Origin: Cyclobacteriaceae bacterium
GTDB lineage: Bacteria; Bacteroidota; Bacteroidia; Cytophagales; Cyclobacteriaceae
Length of the DNA: 35,236 nt
Direction of reading: 5' to 3'
NCBI GenBank assembly: GCA_029881895.1
Contig: JAOULS010000006.1
Span: forward strand, 1-35,236
Each line of letters starts with the position of its first letter. Position 1 is the stretch's first letter. A program made the translations under genes and the position numbers. The notes beneath the pieces are model-generated. The model did no database searches and had not been told where the DNA came from. It was given only the letters and a program-made list of their open reading frames with translations. Of the stretch, positions 27,760 to 35,236 are shown piece by piece.

Positions 27760-28320
27760 TTATTTCTTACTAGCTTTTGGAGAAAGCATAACATACATAC
27801 GTTTCCCCTCCAATTTTGGTAGCTGTTCTACCTTTGCATATTCTTCAACCGCTTGAGCAAATTTTAATAATAAAATCTCTCCCCGCTCTTTGAATACAAT
27901 CGTTCTTCCAATAAAATGCACATACGCTTTCACTTTTGCACCTTCTTGCAAGAAATTAATCGCATGTTTTAATTTAAAATTAAAATCATGGTCGTCCGTA
28001 TTAGGACCAAATCGAATTTCTTTAATCACTGTTTTTGCAGCTTTCGATTTAATCTCTTTTTGCTTTTTCTTCTGTTCGTATTTAAATTTAGAATAATCTA
28101 TAATTTTACAAACAGGCGGCTCAGCTTTAGGTGATATTTCAACCAAATCAAGGCTTTGTCCTACAGCAAGCTCCAATGCTTGCGAAATAGGATATACTCC
28201 TACTTCTACATTTTCACCTACCACGCGTACTTCTCGGGCAGTAATTTTATCGTTTACCTTATAGGGCTCCTCAACTCTTCCTCTAAATGGGCGCCTCCTA
28301 TTAAATCGTTGTTTACTAAT
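27760..28320 (-). CDS. infC: Translation initiation factor IF-3, ATT start
   Basis: The conserved IF-3 sequence runs unbroken upstream of the first conventional start (a GTG at 28224, inside the domain): [20 protein letters not shown], then [20 protein letters not shown] and the usual linker and C-terminal domain ([20 protein letters not shown]). In frame, the only plausible start before an upstream TAA is ATT at 28320, preceded by AAGGAGG with a 5-nt spacer. ATT is the known discriminated start codon of infC and allows IF-3 to repress its own translation. From there the protein is 186 aa. It lies 102 bp after thrS and 25 bp before rpmI. Confidence 0.93.
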   Translation of the reverse strand: MSKQRFNRRRPFRGRVEEPYKVNDKITAREVRVVGENVEVGVYPISQALELAVGQSLDLVEISPKAEPPVCKIIDYSKFKYEQKKKQKEIKSKAAKTVIKEIRFGPNTDDHDFNFKLKHAINFLQEGAKVKAYVHFIGRTIVFKERGEILLLKFAQAVEEYAKVEQLPKLEGKRMYVMLSPKASKK

Positions 28321-28325
28321 TTTAA

Positions 28326-28332
28326 CCTCCTT
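28326..28332 (-). promoter_or_regulatory. Strong Shine-Dalgarno of infC
   Basis: AAGGAGG on the minus strand, 5 nt before the ATT start codon of infC. It stands out because other genes in the window show little or no Shine-Dalgarno, and it decides the infC start. Confidence 0.85.
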
Positions 28333-28422
28333 GTTTTGTTAATTGCTGAAAAACAGGATGCAAATATCGTTAATATTTCTAATTATTAAAATACTTACAC
28401 CATTTATTAATATTCATAATGT

Positions 28423-30357
28423 TTAACCTAGTGATTTATTGATTTCAACTGTAAAATAGTTTACATATTCGTCTACCCCCATACTCCCCACATCTCCTTC
28501 TCCATGCTTCCTTACCGACACTTTTTGTTCATCCCTTTCCTTCTCCCCAACTATAATCATATACGGCACTTTTTTTACTTCTGCATCTCTGATTTTACGT
28601 CCAATTTTCTCATCTCTATGATCTATAAAGCCAGTAATTTCCTTTTCTGCTAACTTATCGTATACTTCTTGTGCATAAGAAGCATATTTTTCTGAGATGG
28701 GTAGTACCGCCACTTGATCTGGCGATAGCCATAATGGGAAATTGCCTGCACAATGCTCGATAAGCACCGCTACAAACCGTTCCATTGACCCAAATGGAGC
28801 TCTATGAATCATCACGGGTCTATGTTTTTGATTGTCCGAACCTACATATTCTAATTCAAATCGGTTAGGTAAATTGTAATCTACCTGTATTGTTCCTAAT
28901 TGCCAGCTTCTTCCCAATGCATCTTTTACCATAAAATCTAACTTTGGACCATAAAATGCAGCCTCACCCAACTCTGTTATAGTAGTAAGCCCACGTTCAT
29001 CTGCCGCTTCTTGTATTTGCCTTTCTGCCTTATCCCAAAGTTCATCTTCTCCAATATATTTTGTTTTATTTTCAGGGTCTCTAAGCGATACCTGTGCAGT
29101 ATAATCTTCGAACCCTAATGCCTTAAATACATGCAACACCAAATCAATAACCTTGATAAATTCTTCTTTTACTTGATCTGGTCGGCAAAATATATGAGCA
29201 TCATCCTGTGTAAACCCCCTTACTCTCGTAAGTCCATGTAGTTCTCCAGATTGCTCATAGCGATATACTGTACCAAACTCTGCCAATCGCAAGGGTAAAT
29301 CCTTATATGATCGTGGCTTTGTTTTATAAATTTCACAGTGATGAGGGCAATTCATAGGCTTCAACAAAAACTCTTCCCCTTCATTAGGGGTGTGGATAGA
29401 TTGAAATGAATCTTCCCCATACTTATCATAATGCCCTGAAGTGATATATAAATTTTTATTTCCGATATGAGGTGTAATTACAGGGCTGTAACCTGCCTTT
29501 ATTTGTGCTTTTCTTAAAAATTGCTCTAATCGTTCTCGAAGCATTGCTCCTTTTGGCAACCAAAGAGGTAGCCCAATTCCTACTTTCTCAGAAAAAGCAA
29601 ATAATTCTAGTTCCTTCCCTAACTTTCTATGGTCTCTTTTCTTCGCTTCTTCTAATAAGAGTAAATACTCTTTTAGCTCTTTTTGTTTCGGGAATGTTAT
29701 ACCATATATACGTGTAAGCTGTTTTCTTTTTTCATCTCCTCTCCAATAGGCACCCGCTACACTCATTAATTTAATTGCCTTTATAAATCCTGTACTTGGG
29801 ATATGAGGCCCTCTACACAAATCTGTAAAATTTCCTTGTTGATAAAAGGTAATAGTCCCATCATCTAAACCCTCAATTAGTTCAAGTTTATATTCGTCAT
29901 TCCTCTCTGTGAAGTAGTTAATAGCATCACTTTTACTTACCTCTGTTCTTACATAAGTATTTTTACTCCTGGCCAACTCGGTCATTTTCTTCTCCACATT
30001 CTCTAAATCATCTTCTCCGAATTCCACATCGCCAAGATCAATGTCGTAATAAAATCCATTTTCTATCGCTGGACCAATACCGAATTTAGTGCCTGGGTAA
30101 AGTGCTTCAATCGCTTCAGCCATAAGGTGTGCGGAGGAATGCCAAAAAGTTGATTTCCCTTCAACATCATTCCAGGTGAGCAATTGTACCGTAGAATCTT
30201 CTGAAATTGCACGCATAGCATCCCATACTTCTCCATTCACTTTAGCAGCCAACACATTCCGAGCCAACCCTTCACTTATGCTCATTGCTATATCAAAGCC
30301 TGTAACTCCTTTGTCATACTCTTTTTGAGTACCATCCGGCAATGTAATCTTCACCAT
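28423..30357 (-). CDS. thrS: Threonyl-tRNA synthetase
   Basis: Charges tRNA-Thr and edits Ser-tRNA-Thr. The 644-aa protein has the full domain order: TGS (about 1-60), editing domain with HSSAH (H73, H77) and CRGPH (C181, H185), class II catalytic core with zinc ligands C337 (KPMNCPHH), H388 (DDAHIF) and H518 ([14 protein letters not shown]), and the C-terminal anticodon-binding domain from about 545. It is the first gene of the thrS-infC-rpmI-rplT operon. The 190-bp upstream gap (30358-30547), shared with a divergent TPR gene, shows no clear T-box or consensus promoter. Confidence 0.98.
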   Translation of the reverse strand: MVKITLPDGTQKEYDKGVTGFDIAMSISEGLARNVLAAKVNGEVWDAMRAISEDSTVQLLTWNDVEGKSTFWHSSAHLMAEAIEALYPGTKFGIGPAIENGFYYDIDLGDVEFGEDDLENVEKKMTELARSKNTYVRTEVSKSDAINYFTERNDEYKLELIEGLDDGTITFYQQGNFTDLCRGPHIPSTGFIKAIKLMSVAGAYWRGDEKRKQLTRIYGITFPKQKELKEYLLLLEEAKKRDHRKLGKELELFAFSEKVGIGLPLWLPKGAMLRERLEQFLRKAQIKAGYSPVITPHIGNKNLYITSGHYDKYGEDSFQSIHTPNEGEEFLLKPMNCPHHCEIYKTKPRSYKDLPLRLAEFGTVYRYEQSGELHGLTRVRGFTQDDAHIFCRPDQVKEEFIKVIDLVLHVFKALGFEDYTAQVSLRDPENKTKYIGEDELWDKAERQIQEAADERGLTTITELGEAAFYGPKLDFMVKDALGRSWQLGTIQVDYNLPNRFELEYVGSDNQKHRPVMIHRAPFGSMERFVAVLIEHCAGNFPLWLSPDQVAVLPISEKYASYAQEVYDKLAEKEITGFIDHRDEKIGRKIRDAEVKKVPYMIIVGEKERDEQKVSVRKHGEGDVGSMGVDEYVNYFTVEINKSLG

Positions 30358-30547
30358 CTTTCTAAATTATTTTAATATCATACCCAACGCCTTTGTTGGA
30401 TTAGCCACAAATATGCAACTTTTCTTTTTAGTTTTTATAATAGATCAACCCTTAAAAATGAAGTAATAAGAATAAATATTTTCTTCATCTACGCTCATCT
30501 ATTATTATATTGCGAACTAATTGAAATAACCACTCCAAAACCTCATT

Positions 30548-31480
30548 GTGAAAATATCATTTTCAAGCCAGTTCGCATTAATTTTTTCATTCGTTATCTC
30601 AATAAATTATTCTACTGCTCAAAACAATGCTAAACTTTCATTTCACAAAGGGTTTCATTTATTAACTATCGACAAACAAGAAGCGTTAAAGCACCTGACT
30701 AATGCGATACAACTTGACTCAACTAATGCGGAGTCCTATTATTACAGAGGATTAGTGCACTATAAATTAGAGGAGAATAAAAAAGCACTTGATGATTTCA
30801 GCAAAGCACTTTATTATGACTCATCCCTAAATATCGTGTATATTTACAAAGGATTCACCTATCGAAATTTAGGAGACATTAATCAAGCTGTGACAGAATT
30901 CAACACCTATCTAGATAAAAATCCATCAGACACCTCTGCCTATTCTTTTATACTTCGAGGGAAATGGAAACAACAATTGGGGAACTATTCTGGTGCAATT
31001 GAGGATTATAATATGGCAGTAGCTTTAAAACCTATTGAAGAGAAATATTACTATTATCGATTTCTGACCATGTATAACAAGCAAAACTATAAAATGGCTC
31101 TACAGGAAATAAATAAAGTTATTGCATTAAATTCCGAGTTCTATGGCTATCATTATTACAAAGGAAACACTCTTTTTTTTCTTCATCGTTTCAAAGAATC
31201 CATAGCCGTATACAATAAATCATTAACACTAAACGACTATAATTCTGATGCCTATTTTCAACGAGGTTTGGCTTATGAGCAACTTCACAGTTTCGATGAA
31301 GCTACAGAAAGTTATAATATGGCAATAATCATGAACCCCAATGATGGGGCATACTATTCTAAAAGAGGAAATAGTAAATATGCACATGGGGATAAAGTTG
31401 GAGCATGTGATGATTGGGATCAAGCCAACACATTAGGATATTATGAAGATTACGAAAAAATGAAAAAACTATGCGAATAG
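30548..31480 (+). CDS. Exported tetratricopeptide-repeat protein
   Basis: 310 aa starting at GTG (30548), which places a signal peptide (MKISFSSQFALIFSFVISIN, cleavage near TAQ) at the N-terminus; no in-frame ATG is nearby. Seven or so TPR units follow, for example AESYYYRGLVHYKLEENKKA, NIVYIYKGFTYRNLGDINQA, YYYYRFLTMYNKQNYKMA, DAYFQRGLAYEQLHSFDEAT and GAYYSKRGNSKYAHGDKVGA. It is probably a periplasmic or lipid-free exported scaffold; no partner can be named. It is divergent from thrS. Confidence 0.85.
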   Translation: MKISFSSQFALIFSFVISINYSTAQNNAKLSFHKGFHLLTIDKQEALKHLTNAIQLDSTNAESYYYRGLVHYKLEENKKALDDFSKALYYDSSLNIVYIYKGFTYRNLGDINQAVTEFNTYLDKNPSDTSAYSFILRGKWKQQLGNYSGAIEDYNMAVALKPIEEKYYYYRFLTMYNKQNYKMALQEINKVIALNSEFYGYHYYKGNTLFFLHRFKESIAVYNKSLTLNDYNSDAYFQRGLAYEQLHSFDEATESYNMAIIMNPNDGAYYSKRGNSKYAHGDKVGACDDWDQANTLGYYEDYEKMKKLCE

Positions 31481-31547
31481 CTTTCATACGACAAAAAAAC
31501 ATTTGAATTTGCAGCATAACTAAACAACAATATAAATAAAAAACACA

Positions 31548-32366
31548 ATGGATAATAAAAAATTTTTACCAGTAGTAATCGTAACTGTCATCAGTTTATT
31601 TATACTGATTGCCTTTTCTTCTAGTATATTTTATACGGTAGAGGCTACCGAAAGAGCTGTAATCTTTTATAAATTTTCAGGGGGATTAGACAAAGATGAT
31701 GTTAAAATGCCTGGATTACATGCTAAAGCACCTTGGAACGAAGCCTATGTATATGATGTTTCAGAAAATAAACAAGAAGAAGGAATGGATGTTTTGGATA
31801 AAAACGGACTATCAATAAAGGTAGATGTTACCTTACGATTTTATCCATTATTCGATAAAATCGGATATATTCATGAAAAATTCAACGTTTCTTATGTTGA
31901 GAAATTAGTAATTCCTGAAGTAAGATCGTCAGTTAGACAAGTAATGGGTAGATATTCAGCCGAAGAAATATACTCAACAAAAAGAGCCGAGGTAGAAACA
32001 GCAATCATCACTGAAACAAGTGAAGTGTTGATTACAAATAATATTCAAATGAGAGCATTGCTTATACGCTCCATTAATTTGCCCGCTCAAATTAAGCAAG
32101 CTATCGAAAATAAATTGGAACAAGAGCAAGAGGCGTTGGCTTACCAATTTAAGTTAGATAAAGAAAAAAGTGAGGCTGAAAGAAAAAGAATAGCTGCAGA
32201 TGGCGAGGCCATTGCCAACAAAATAATCAACAGTAGTTTAACTCCTGAATTATTAAAAATGAGAGGTATAGAAGCCACTTTAGAGCTTGCTAAATCACCC
32301 AACACAAAAGTGGTTGTCGTAGGAAGCGGTAAAGACGGAATGCCTTTGATATTAGGGAATAATTAA
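31548..32366 (+). CDS. Prohibitin-like SPFH/Band 7 membrane protein
   Basis: 272 aa with one N-terminal transmembrane helix (about 8-27) and an SPFH domain: YTVEATERAVIFYKFSGGL, LSIKVDVTLRFYPLFDKI, YVEKLVIPEVRSSVRQVMGR, YSAEEIYSTKRAEVE. A charged helix follows (EQEQEALAYQFKLDKEKSEA) and ends in a short tail. Proteins of this type form large membrane-bound ring or cage assemblies and often partner with FtsH-type proteases; no protease gene is adjacent. It stands upstream of gltA and shares a 12-bp upstream motif with it. Confidence 0.9.
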   Translation: MDNKKFLPVVIVTVISLFILIAFSSSIFYTVEATERAVIFYKFSGGLDKDDVKMPGLHAKAPWNEAYVYDVSENKQEEGMDVLDKNGLSIKVDVTLRFYPLFDKIGYIHEKFNVSYVEKLVIPEVRSSVRQVMGRYSAEEIYSTKRAEVETAIITETSEVLITNNIQMRALLIRSINLPAQIKQAIENKLEQEQEALAYQFKLDKEKSEAERKRIAADGEAIANKIINSSLTPELLKMRGIEATLELAKSPNTKVVVVGSGKDGMPLILGNN

Positions 32367-32391
32367 GTAACTTATTAGCATTACAAAATGC

Positions 32392-32422
32392 TTTACTTTC
32401 GCTTAAATTATAAGTATTTTTG
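32392..32422 (+). promoter_or_regulatory. gltA promoter, Bacteroidota type
   Basis: TTTA (32392-32395), a 19-nt spacer and TATTTTTG (32415-32422) match the TTTG-N19-TAnnTTTG layout with one mismatch at the -33 box. The gltA ATG is 34 nt downstream. The sequence TTTGCAGCATAA (32419-32430) recurs exactly at 31508-31519 upstream of the SPFH gene, where the -7 box would be the weaker TGAATTTG. Confidence 0.6.
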
Positions 32423-32455
32423 CAGCATAATTGATAATCAAATAAACTAACGAAT

Positions 32456-33742
32456 ATGTCTGATACAGCCTTTATTAAATACAAAGATCAATCATACGAA
32501 TTACCTGTAGTAGAAGGTAATGAAAATGAAAAAGCCATAGATATTAGTAAACTCAGGGGAGAAAGTGGATTAATCACAATTGACCCTGGTTTTAAAAATA
32601 CTGGCTCTACAAGAAGTGCAATTACTTTTCTGGACGGAGAGAAAGGTATCTTACGGTATAGAGGGTATTCAATAGAAGATCTTGCTGAAAAGTCGAGTTT
32701 TATTGAAGTTTCTTATCTATTAATTTATGGAGAACTGCCTACAGCAGATCAACTTAAAATTTATAAGGATGAGATAACAAAGCACACATTAGTTCATGAG
32801 GATATAAAAAAGATTCTTGAAGGTTTTCCTTCAAATGCACACCCAATGGGTGTATTATCCTCTTTAGTAACTTCACTTACTGCTTTTTACCCTAAATCTT
32901 TAGACCCCAATAGGTCGTCAGAGGCTGTAGACAAAAGTATTATTAGAATATTAGCAAAAATGCCAACTTTTGCCGCATGGGCTTTTAAAAATGAAGCTGG
33001 GCATCCTGTAAATTACCCTGACAATAAATTAGACTACTGCTCTAATTTTTTAAAAATGATGTTTTCATTACCTACAGAGGATTACGAAGTTGACCCTGTT
33101 GTTGCCAATGCTCTCGACAAGTTATTAATACTTCATGCTGATCATGAGCAAAACTGTTCGACATCAACCGTTCGAATTGTTGGTTCATCACAAGCAAGTA
33201 TGTACGTCTCTATCTCTGCGGGAATAAATGCACTATGGGGACCTTTACATGGAGGAGCAAACCAAGCCGTAATAGAGATGCTTGAGGCAATAAGAAAAGA
33301 CGGTGGAGACACTAAAAAATGGATGGCTAAAGCTAAGGATAAAAATGATCCTTTCCGTTTGATGGGATTTGGACACAGAGTATATAAAAACTTTGATCCT
33401 AGAGCTAAAATAATAAAAAAAGCAGCCGATGATGTATTAGAGAAATTAGGTGTAAATGATCCAATACTTGACATTGCAAAAGGACTTGAAGAAGAAGCTT
33501 TACGAGATCAATATTTCGTGGAACGCAAGTTATATCCAAACGTAGATTTTTATTCTGGCATCATTTACAGAGCATTAGGCATACCTGTAGATATGTTTAC
33601 GGTAATGTTTGCCATAGGAAGGCTTCCAGGGTGGATAGCACAATGGAAAGAAATGAGAGAAAATAATGAACCTATCGGAAGACCTAGACAAGTTTATACA
33701 GGGCATACTCAACGTCCTTACCCTGAAATAAACAAACGATAA
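32456..33742 (+). CDS. gltA: Citrate synthase, type II
   Basis: Condenses acetyl-CoA and oxaloacetate to citrate at entry to the TCA cycle. The 428-aa protein is the usual length of the type II hexameric form with its N-terminal beta domain (FIKYKDQSYELPVVEG). Catalytic residues are present: H265 in WGPLHGGANQ, H307 in GFGHRVYKNFDPRA and D364 in PNVDFYSG. HADHEQNCSTSTVRIVGSS is also typical. It is monocistronic, judging from its own promoter and a strong terminator. Confidence 0.97.
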   Translation: MSDTAFIKYKDQSYELPVVEGNENEKAIDISKLRGESGLITIDPGFKNTGSTRSAITFLDGEKGILRYRGYSIEDLAEKSSFIEVSYLLIYGELPTADQLKIYKDEITKHTLVHEDIKKILEGFPSNAHPMGVLSSLVTSLTAFYPKSLDPNRSSEAVDKSIIRILAKMPTFAAWAFKNEAGHPVNYPDNKLDYCSNFLKMMFSLPTEDYEVDPVVANALDKLLILHADHEQNCSTSTVRIVGSSQASMYVSISAGINALWGPLHGGANQAVIEMLEAIRKDGGDTKKWMAKAKDKNDPFRLMGFGHRVYKNFDPRAKIIKKAADDVLEKLGVNDPILDIAKGLEEEALRDQYFVERKLYPNVDFYSGIIYRALGIPVDMFTVMFAIGRLPGWIAQWKEMRENNEPIGRPRQVYTGHTQRPYPEINKR

Positions 33743-33764
33743 TTTTTTAAACCAACATGTCATT

Positions 33765-33794
33765 AAGACCACGTTTTGAGACGTGGTCTTTTTT
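33765..33794 (+). terminator. Intrinsic terminator of gltA
   Basis: AAGACCACGT (33765-33774) and ACGTGGTCTT (33781-33790) form a perfect 10-bp stem with a 6-nt loop, followed by a T-run to 33794. It sits 22 nt after the gltA stop and only 16 nt before the next start codon. Confidence 0.9.
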
Positions 33795-33810
33795 ATATCA
33801 TTATACTAAA

Positions 33811-34068
33811 ATGGAATTACAAGACAAATTTCAAAACGCTGTAAGTCTATCAAAACAACTTACAGAACGACCTTCGAACGAAGAGCTACTTCAACTATAT
33901 GCCTTATACAAACAGGCTTTAGAGGGAGACAATAAAGGAGACCGACCAGGAGGATTTGATTTTAAAGGAGCGGCTAAACATGATGCATGGGACAAGATCA
34001 AAGGGATGTCGTTAGAAGAAGCAATGAATCAATACATTCGCTTAGTGGATAAATTACATAAGAAATAA
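33811..34068 (+). CDS. Acyl-CoA-binding protein
   Basis: 85 aa with the four-helix ACBP pattern: LQDKFQNAVSLSKQL, ELLQLYALYKQALEGDN (the conserved YxLYKQA acyl-CoA contact), AAKHDAWDKIKGMSLEEAM and QYIRLVDKL. It binds long-chain acyl-CoA esters as a cytosolic carrier or buffer. I start at the ATG at 33811; the frame is open further up to 33757, but that part is the gltA terminator and the extra residues are not ACBP-like. It is followed 5 bp later by rsmE. Confidence 0.93.
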   Translation: MELQDKFQNAVSLSKQLTERPSNEELLQLYALYKQALEGDNKGDRPGGFDFKGAAKHDAWDKIKGMSLEEAMNQYIRLVDKLHKK

Positions 34069-34073
34069 AATAA

Positions 34074-34772
34074 TTGAATCTTTTTTATCAACCTGACATT
34101 ATTAACAATACGCTTCACTTAACGAGTGAAGAATCTCGTCATGCAATTAAAGTTTTACGCTATAAGATGGGTGATGAAATTGATATCATCGATGGAAAAG
34201 GCTCGTTTTACACAGCAAACATCACAGACCCAAATGCAAGAAAATGTGGCTTTGAGATTAAAACAAAAAAAACGGCACCACAACGATCTCACTATATTCA
34301 TATTGCCATTGCCCCAACAAAAAACATAGACCGAATAGAGTGGTTTATTGAAAAATCCGTAGAGTTTGGAGTAGACGAAATTAGCCTGGTTATCTGTGAC
34401 AATTCGGAAAGGAAAATAGTGAAAACTGACCGACTAGAGCGTAAAGCAATAAGTGCTATGAAGCAATCAATCAAAGCTACATTACCAGTAATTAATGAGC
34501 CAATTGTTTTAAAAACCCTTATTAACTCAGTGACACAAGAAGAAAAGTACATTGCCTTTGTTGATTACTCTAATCCTATTCATTTAATGAACCTCTGTTC
34601 AAAAGAGTCGAATTATTGTGTTCTAATTGGTCCTGAAGGTGATTTTTCCGAAAAAGAGCTAGAAATGGCCATAAATCATGACTTCAAGAAAGTAAGCTTA
34701 GGGAATAGTCGTTTAAGAACTGAAACTGCTGGGATATCAGCTTGTCACATTTTGAATTTGATAAATGGATAA
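34074..34772 (+). CDS. rsmE: 16S rRNA (uracil-1498-N3)-methyltransferase, TTG start
   Basis: 232 aa. It methylates U1498 of 16S rRNA using S-adenosylmethionine. The N-terminus MNLFYQPDI, HAIKVLRYKMGDEIDIIDG (PUA-like domain), IAIAPTKNIDRIEWFIEKSVEFGVD written here in part as KNIDRIEWFIEKS, and the SPOUT knot IGPEGDFSEKE plus LGNSRLRTETAGISA identify it. A TAA codon directly precedes the TTG at 34074 in frame, and the family N-terminus begins exactly there, so TTG is the start. It lies 5 bp after the acyl-CoA-binding protein gene and is probably cotranscribed with it. Confidence 0.94.
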   Translation: MNLFYQPDIINNTLHLTSEESRHAIKVLRYKMGDEIDIIDGKGSFYTANITDPNARKCGFEIKTKKTAPQRSHYIHIAIAPTKNIDRIEWFIEKSVEFGVDEISLVICDNSERKIVKTDRLERKAISAMKQSIKATLPVINEPIVLKTLINSVTQEEKYIAFVDYSNPIHLMNLCSKESNYCVLIGPEGDFSEKELEMAINHDFKKVSLGNSRLRTETAGISACHILNLING

Positions 34773-34811
34773 TAGCCTATATCTTGTCAAGATGTTCATT
34801 AATATTTTCCT

Positions 34812-35236
34812 ATGGTTCTAAATTATATCTGGATAGGTTTTTTTCTTATCGCCTTTGTAGTCGCACTTATTCGACTTATTTTTTTTCAGGATTACCAAGT
34901 GTTTACTGACATGTTAAACTCTACATTCAGTATGTCAAAAACTGGATTTGAGCTATCCATCGGTCTAACAGGATTAATGACCCTCTGGCTAGGAATAATG
35001 AAAGTTGGAGAAAAGGGAGGAATGGTAGCAATTCTCGCTAAACTGGTTGGTCCATTTTTTAATAAGTTATTTCCTGAAATACCAAAAGATCACCCAGCCA
35101 CCGGATCAATGATCATGAATTTTTCTGCCAATCTACTCGGCCTAGATAATGCAGCAACCCCTCTTGGTCTTAAAACAATGAAGGAAATGCAAGAGCTTAA
35201 CCCAGTTAAGGATACTGCCTCCAATGCGCAGATTAT
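34812..35236 (+). CDS. Nucleoside-recognition / spore maturation protein A/B-type membrane protein, 5' part
   Basis: The frame starts at ATG 34812 and runs off the window after 141 codons. It begins with a transmembrane helix (IWIGFFLIAFVVALIRLIFF), then GFELSIGLTGLMTLWLGIMK, KVGEKGGMVAILAKLVGPFF, KDHPATGSMIMNFSANLLGL and DNAATPLGLKTMKEMQELNP. The last two are the Gate/nucleoside-recognition signature shared with SpmA. Bacteroidota usually carry an SpmA-SpmB fusion of about 400 aa or more, so roughly two-thirds of the gene should lie beyond the edge. The transport substrate is unknown. It starts 39 bp after rsmE. Confidence 0.88.
   Translation, partial: MVLNYIWIGFFLIAFVVALIRLIFFQDYQVFTDMLNSTFSMSKTGFELSIGLTGLMTLWLGIMKVGEKGGMVAILAKLVGPFFNKLFPEIPKDHPATGSMIMNFSANLLGLDNAATPLGLKTMKEMQELNPVKDTASNAQI

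Noticed and set aside
28224-28224. GTG as the infC start
   Set aside because: Conserved IF-3 residues continue upstream of it to an ATT with a Shine-Dalgarno.
30358-30547. Possible T-box or leader regulation upstream of thrS
   Set aside because: No T-box sequence or paired stem was found; T-boxes are also not expected in this phylum.
33757-33810. N-terminal extension of the acyl-CoA-binding protein
   Set aside because: The extension translates the gltA terminator hairpin and is not ACBP-like.
1-35236. A hidden defence or other undescribed multi-gene system
   Set aside because: All sizeable genes belong to recognised families with housekeeping neighbours; no cluster of linked unknown genes, CRISPR repeats or toxin-antitoxin pair was seen.

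Overview
The window is AT-rich chromosomal DNA from a member of the Bacteroidota, probably a Cytophagia/Cytophagales-like lineage (the phylum is well supported, the order is a guess). The grounds are: TAnnTTTG-type -7 promoter elements, best seen upstream of rpsT with a TTTG box 19 nt further up; almost no Shine-Dalgarno sequences; outer-membrane and exported proteins typical of the phylum (WG repeats, DUF2911, DUF1684, small beta-barrel); and known Bacteroidota gene orders such as pheT - coiled-coil gene - zapA - rny and guaA - TPR/binding-protein gene - hemL. No rRNA, tRNA, CRISPR array, prophage or intact IS was seen.

Layout. 1-63: a large imperfect palindrome. 120-6211 (minus): a two-gene AddAB/RecBCD-type helicase-nuclease operon. 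6378-6584 (plus): an orphan HisKA-domain remnant of a sensor kinase. 6607-11296 (minus): rny, zapA, a ZapB-like coiled-coil gene and pheT. 11397-14025 (minus): DUF1684 protein, radC, a small outer-membrane barrel, rpsT with promoter and terminator. 14179-16208: a zinc-dependent phospholipase C/S1-P1 nuclease-like protein and a WG-repeat protein, convergent with overlapping stop codons. 16320-20944 (plus): guaA, an LpoA-like TPR plus periplasmic-binding-fold protein, hemL. 21045-26047 (plus): a fused small-molecule kinase/PLP phospho-lyase, a DUF2911 protein and a secreted M14 metallopeptidase. 26058-26926 (minus): a decayed group II intron. 27067-30357 (minus): the thrS-infC-rpmI-rplT translation operon. 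30548-35236 (plus): TPR protein, prohibitin-like SPFH protein, citrate synthase, acyl-CoA-binding protein, rsmE and the start of a nucleoside-recognition (SpmA/SpmB-type) membrane protein cut by the window edge.

Most genes are housekeeping: translation (pheT, thrS, infC, rpsT, rpmI, rplT, rsmE), RNA decay (rny), division (zapA), recombination and repair (AddAB-like, radC) and central metabolism (guaA, hemL, gltA). No convincing new defence or mobile system is present. The points most worth a second look are the group II intron relic whose catalytic domain V is intact although its reverse transcriptase is gone; infC starting at ATT behind a strong Shine-Dalgarno; the kinase-lyase fusion; the HisKA remnant; the near-leaderless guaA promoter; and the terminal palindrome.
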